Under the pieces are notes generated by a model, which saw only the letters and a list, made by a program, of their open reading frames with translations, did not search any database and was not told the origin of the DNA. A stretch of 64,000 bases of DNA, taken from NCBI RefSeq assembly GCF_030818485.1, contig NZ_JAUTAJ010000002.1:1-64000 (forward strand), read 5' to 3'. A program made the position numbers and the translations under genes. The DNA is from Pseudoroseomonas cervicalis. GTDB taxonomy: Bacteria > Pseudomonadota > Alphaproteobacteria > Acetobacterales > Acetobacteraceae. Below are positions 60,898 through 64,000 of this stretch, piece after piece (the stretch's first letter is position 1; every line of letters starts with the position of its first letter).

Positions 60898-61341
60898 ATG
60901 CAGCGCGTGACCATCACCCTGGACGAGGCGCTGGCGGCTGAGCTGGACGCCATGGTGGCGCGGCGCGGCTATCAGAACCGCTCCGAGGCGGTGCGCGACC
61001 TGCTGCGCGCCGGGCTGCAGCAGAGCGCCGCGGCGGAGGGGGAATCAGGCCCGAGCCTGGGGGCCCTGGTCTACACCTATGCGCATGAGCAGCGCGACCT
61101 GGCGCGGCGGCTGACCGGCGCCTTCCACCACCATCACGACCTGTCGGTGTCGTCGCTGCATCTGCATCTCAGCCACGAGACCTGCCTGGAGGTCGCGGTG
61201 CTGCGCGGCGAGGCCGCGGCGCTGCGCCATTTCGGCGAGCATGTGATGGCGGAGCGGGGGGTGCGGCATGGCCGCCTGGTGCTGCTGCCGGACGCGCCCG
61301 AGGCGGCGGCGGAGGCAGCGCCGCAGGACGCGGCGGACTGA
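60898..61341 (+). CDS. nikR: nickel-responsive regulator NikR
   Basis: A 147-residue ribbon-helix-helix repressor with an ACT-like metal domain. [20 protein letters not shown] to [14 protein letters not shown] is the DNA-binding part. High-affinity nickel ligands His77, His88, His90 and Cys96 ([20 protein letters not shown]) are all present. GGAG precedes ATG 60898 by six bases. No nickel transporter is nearby; its divergent neighbour is nitrile hydratase. I could not find the E. coli GTATGA-type operator in the shared region. Confidence 0.93.
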   Translation: MQRVTITLDEALAAELDAMVARRGYQNRSEAVRDLLRAGLQQSAAAEGESGPSLGALVYTYAHEQRDLARRLTGAFHHHHDLSVSSLHLHLSHETCLEVAVLRGEAAALRHFGEHVMAERGVRHGRLVLLPDAPEAAAEAAPQDAAD

Positions 61342-61357
61342 CCGGGCGGCGCCCGGC

Positions 61358-61412
61358 CTCCGGCCCTGGCGGCCGGAGCTGCGGCGCGGCGCCCCGCAGG
61401 ACGCCGCGCCGC
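61358..61412. terminator. two hairpins between convergent nikR and HU genes
   Basis: CTCCGGCC/GGCCGGAG (61358-61378, five-base loop) and GCGGCGCGGCG/CGCCGCGCCGC (61381-61391 with 61102+310, that is 61402-61412, ten-base loop) are perfect stems. They lie between converging genes and may end transcription from both sides. Confidence 0.5.
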
Positions 61413-61420
61413 GGATCGGA

Positions 61421-61717
61421 TCACTCGCCGAGGCGGGTCTTCAGATCCTTGGCCGGCTTGAACTTCACCGACTTGCTGGCGGCGATCTGCACCACCTCGC
61501 CGGTGGCCGGGTTGCGGCCCTGGCGGGCGGCGCGCTCGCTGACGGCGAAGCTGCCGAAACCGGCCAGGCGAACCTCGCGACCGGCGCCGAGGGCGTCACC
61601 CACCGCGGCCAGAACGGCCTTCAGCACGGCGTCGGCCTGGGTCTTGGGCAGGCTGGTGGCCGCGGCGGCGGCGTCGACCAGATCCTGGCGGCTGAGCGGG
61701 CGGGTTTCTTCGGTCAA
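61421..61717 (-). CDS. HU family nucleoid DNA-binding protein
   Basis: A 98-residue HU/IHF protein. SRQDLVDAAAAATSLPKTQA is the helical dimer part; LAGFGSFAVSERAARQGRNP and ATGEVVQIAASKSVKFKPAK form the DNA-gripping arm. TTG 61717 (GGAG eight bases upstream) is the likely start; frames reaching further upstream have no good ribosome site. It bends DNA and compacts the nucleoid. Confidence 0.9.
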   Translation of the reverse strand: MTEETRPLSRQDLVDAAAAATSLPKTQADAVLKAVLAAVGDALGAGREVRLAGFGSFAVSERAARQGRNPATGEVVQIAASKSVKFKPAKDLKTRLGE

Positions 61718-61967
61718 AAGGCGAACTCCACGATAAGGGAATGCCCGGCAGCAGAGACACAATCGGCCCTGGCCGGTCAAGCGCAGGGGCCGCAGGAAGC
61801 GCATCGGAAGCCGTCTGGCAAGAGAAAATGGCCGTTTTGTCATCTGTGCCGCGCGGTTCGTGTTCGGGCGCGGCGCTGGGCAGGGCCTGCCAATGCCGCT
61901 AATGCGGGTCGGCGCGGCGCCCGCCGCCGCGCCATGCGGAGGAGACCGGGCTTCGATGGAGGGGATC

Positions 61968-62945
61968 ATGGCCAGCGACACGGACAGCCTGGACGCTGCG
62001 CGCAACACGCTCGACCTGGAGATCCAGGGGCTGCAGGCATTGCGCCGCGCCCTGGAGAACGGCCTGGCCGAGCCGCTGGCGCAGGCCATGCAGGCGATCC
62101 GCGACACCGCCAATGGCCGCGTCATCCTGACCGGCATGGGCAAGTCCGGCCATGTCGGGCGCAAGATCGCCGCCACCCTCGCCTCCACCGGCACGCCCGC
62201 CTATTTCGTGCATCCGGGCGAGGCCAGCCATGGCGATCTCGGCATGATCCGGGGCGAGGATGTGGTGCTGGCGCTGTCCTGGTCGGGCGAGGCGCCGGAG
62301 CTGTCCGACATCGTCGCCTATACCCGCCGCTTCAAGGTGACGCTGATCGCCATCACCTCGCGCCCCGGCAGCTCGCTGGCCAGTGCCGCCGACATCGCGC
62401 TGATCCTGCCGGCGATGCCGGAGGCCTGCCCGAACGGGCTGGCGCCCACCACCTCCACCACCATGCAGATGGCGCTGGGCGATGCGCTGGCGGTCGCGCT
62501 GCTGTCGCAGCGCGGCTTCTCGGCCAAGGATTTCCGCCAGTTCCATCCGGGCGGCAAGCTCGGCGCCCAGCTGCGCCGCGCGCGCGAGCTGATGCATGAC
62601 GGCACCGCCGTGCCGATGGTGCCGCAGACCGCGACACTGTCCCAGGCCATCGTCGAGATGACCGGCAAGCGCTTCGGCGTCACCGCCGTGGTGGATGCAG
62701 AAGGCCGGCTGATCGGCGCGGTGACCGATGGCGATGTGCGCCGCGCCTTCGAGGCCGCCTTCGTCGACCGCCCAGTGACCGAGGTGATGAACCGCGAGCC
62801 GCGCACCATCGGCCCCGACATGCTGGCGCAGGAAGCGCTGGCGCTGATGACCGGCCACCGCATCACCAGCCTTTTCGTGGTGGAGCAGGGCCGGCCGGCC
62901 GGCATCCTGCACATGCACGACCTGCTGCGCGCCGGCGTGGCCTGA
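61968..62945 (+). CDS. kdsD: arabinose-5-phosphate isomerase (KdsD/KpsF)
   Basis: A 325-residue isomerase making D-arabinose 5-phosphate from ribulose 5-phosphate, the first step to Kdo of lipopolysaccharide. The SIS domain has VILTGMGKSGHVGRKIAATL, HPGEASHGDLGMI, ALSWSGEAPEL, APTTSTTMQMALGDALA and FRQFHPGGKLG. Two CBS repeats follow (VTAVVDAEGRLIGAVTDGD and ITSLFVVEQGRPAGILHMHD). ATG 61968 (GGAGGGG upstream) and ATG 61956 are both possible starts. The gene converges with the unknown propeller gene. Confidence 0.93.
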   Translation: MASDTDSLDAARNTLDLEIQGLQALRRALENGLAEPLAQAMQAIRDTANGRVILTGMGKSGHVGRKIAATLASTGTPAYFVHPGEASHGDLGMIRGEDVVLALSWSGEAPELSDIVAYTRRFKVTLIAITSRPGSSLASAADIALILPAMPEACPNGLAPTTSTTMQMALGDALAVALLSQRGFSAKDFRQFHPGGKLGAQLRRARELMHDGTAVPMVPQTATLSQAIVEMTGKRFGVTAVVDAEGRLIGAVTDGDVRRAFEAAFVDRPVTEVMNREPRTIGPDMLAQEALALMTGHRITSLFVVEQGRPAGILHMHDLLRAGVA

Positions 62946-62967
62946 GGCAGCAGGGCTGAGGCGGGTG

Positions 62968-62987
62968 GGCCGCGCCCTGGCGCGGCC
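62968..62987. terminator. hairpin between kdsD and the converging gene
   Basis: GGCCGCGCC (62968-62976) and GGCGCGGCC (62979-62987) are perfect complements separated by two bases. It lies between converging stops and is likely a bidirectional end, though without a T-tract. Confidence 0.5.
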
Positions 62988-62995
62988 GCCCGGCC

Positions 62996-64000
62996 CTATT
63001 GGAGGCGCAGCCGGTAGCGCACCAGGTCGCGGTTCATGCCGCGGCGGCAATCCTGCCAATTGGCGCGGGTGAGGTAGAGATAGGGCGCCTGGCCCACCGT
63101 CTCGAAGGTGGTGTCGCGGCTGGCATGGTCGATCACCGAGGGGTATTCGTAGAATTCCCCGCAGGCGGTGCGGCCCCAGAAGGGCTCGAAGGGCGCCAGC
63201 AGCGCCGGCTCCGACCAGTTCTGCAGATCGGGCGAGGTGGCGTAGAACACGCCGGTCGCGCCCTTCTGCCCGGGGAGGTCGACATTGCGCGTGGCATAGA
63301 CGGCCAGCCACAGGCGCTGCTGCTCCAGCCAGACCACCGAGCGCACCTTGCCGCGCAGGCCGCGCTGGCCGATCTTGTCGCAGCCCGGCGGCGGGCTGCG
63401 GCCATCGCCCTCATAGGCATCGGCCATCGGCAGGTAGCGGCCGCCGCTGAGCACGCTCCAGCCGCCCAGCGGATTGGCGCGCTCGGCGCGGAACAGGCAA
63501 TTGCCGCGGCCGCCCGGGCCGGAGCTGTCCTCGGTCCAGCCGATGAAATGGATCCAGCGGCCGCGCCCGTCATGCCGGCCGGCATCATCGGCGGTGACGA
63601 TGTTGCTGACGGTGGAGAAGCCGGTGCGCCCGGTCTCCGTCGTGAAGCGCGACGGCGCCGCAGCCACCACCCGGTTCTGCCGCGGCAGCAGGCTGAACTG
63701 CATGTCGCCGGGCTGCGCCACCAGCGCGGTGATCGCCATGTACCAGCATTCCGGCCGCCCCTGACCCGCCTGGCAGGCGCGGTGCCGGCGCCCGGCGAAT
63801 TCATTGCTGGCCAGCCCCAGCACCCGGCCATCCGGCAGCGGGTAGAAGGCTTGGATCCAGTAGCGGTCGTCGAAGCGCGAAGGATCGTCGGATTCGGCGC
63901 CGCGCGAGACATGGCGGCAATCCAGGCGCAGCGAATCGAAATCGCGGCCGAACATCATGCGATTCTGGAAATGCGCGGCGATCAGCGCGATCGAGCCATC
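62996..64000 (-). CDS. unknown protein, beta-propeller/glycosidase-like (5' partial)
   Basis: At least 334 residues are encoded; the frame is open to the right edge, so the start is outside the window. The sequence has repeated blocks beginning at Trp/Tyr-rich strands with Asp (RYWIQAFYPLPDGRVLGLAS; WIHFIGWTEDSSGPGGRGNC; VVWLEQQRLWLAVYATRNVD; GVFYATSPDLQNWSEPALL), reminiscent of five-bladed propeller folds of GH32/43/68-like proteins. Several Cys (CRHVSRG, CQAG, CWYMA, CLFRA, CDKIG, CGEFYEYP, CRRG) suggest disulfides and export. No exact family was recognised, and enzymatic activity is not established. Confidence 0.65.
   Translation of the reverse strand, partial: DGSIALIAAHFQNRMMFGRDFDSLRLDCRHVSRGAESDDPSRFDDRYWIQAFYPLPDGRVLGLASNEFAGRRHRACQAGQGRPECWYMAITALVAQPGDMQFSLLPRQNRVVAAAPSRFTTETGRTGFSTVSNIVTADDAGRHDGRGRWIHFIGWTEDSSGPGGRGNCLFRAERANPLGGWSVLSGGRYLPMADAYEGDGRSPPPGCDKIGQRGLRGKVRSVVWLEQQRLWLAVYATRNVDLPGQKGATGVFYATSPDLQNWSEPALLAPFEPFWGRTACGEFYEYPSVIDHASRDTTFETVGQAPYLYLTRANWQDCRRGMNRDLVRYRLRLQ

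Overview
The window is very GC-rich (visibly about 70% or more), densely coded chromosomal DNA. Many genes overlap by ATGA or GTGA. The gene content (Bug-type tricarboxylate transporters, PaoABC, a caa3-type oxidase with CtaG, a RutR-linked uracil pathway, cobalt-type nitrile hydratase) suggests an environmental alphaproteobacterium. The best guess is Roseomonas-like Acetobacteraceae; this rests on composition and gene content, not on a marker gene. No rRNA, tRNA, CRISPR array, transposase or phage gene was recognised.

Layout. 1-4.7 kb: end of a probable Bug receptor gene, an iron-type alcohol dehydrogenase, a YdeP/FdhF-like molybdenum oxidoreductase and a dihaem cytochrome c. 4.7-10.4 kb (minus): seven overlapping genes for a caa3-type haem-copper oxidase (lipoprotein cytochrome c, CtaC with fused cytochrome c, CtaD, CtaE-like, a small membrane protein, CtaG, a small cytochrome c). 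CtaD lacks the usual acidic and lysine entry residues of both proton channels. 10.5-15.5 kb: a DUF533 protein and periplasmic aldehyde oxidase paoABC. 15.5-18.4 kb: an EamA exporter, a frameshifted AraC regulator and a 2-hydroxyacid dehydrogenase. 18.5-22.7 kb: a phospholipid trio (CDP-alcohol transferase, CdsA, PlsC), then a Na/Pi cotransporter behind a strong Pho-box candidate. 22.7-28.5 kb: AraC, MFS, amidohydrolase, two SDRs and a lipocalin-like protein. 28.7-33.6 kb: LysR divergent from mhqO-mhqD, followed by a metallophosphoesterase and a protein kinase fused to a universal-stress domain.

33.6-34.9 kb is a low-GC island with one PIN-like gene. 34.9-44.2 kb (minus) is a sulfur-acquisition block: SsuABC-like transporter, O-acetylhomoserine sulfhydrylase, an IPNS-type dioxygenase and the sulfate transporter Sbp-CysTWA. 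44.4-46.5 kb: a chemoreceptor. 46.6-51.4 kb: a GntR-led catabolic operon (2-hydroxyacid dehydrogenase, RidA, two FAD amine/amino-acid oxidoreductases). 51.4-51.9 kb: a stack of three hairpins and a YciI protein. 51.9-55.9 kb: a bacterial URC uracil-degradation operon (URC1-like, DUF1688/URC4, upp) divergent from a RutR homologue, with a RutR-box-like palindrome between them. 56.0-59.1 kb: tctCBA. 59.2-61.3 kb: cobalt-type nitrile hydratase divergent from nikR. 61.4-64.0 kb: HU, kdsD and the 3' part of an unknown secreted-type propeller gene cut by the window edge.

The most interesting points are the oxidase with altered proton channels, the RutR-URC regulatory link, the NikR/His-rich nitrile hydratase pairing, the kinase-USP/phosphoesterase pair in a quinone-stress gene string, the PIN-like island, and a family of repeated intergenic hairpins. 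Start sites were chosen by eye from Shine-Dalgarno spacing and overlaps. Family assignments come from motif recognition without any database search.
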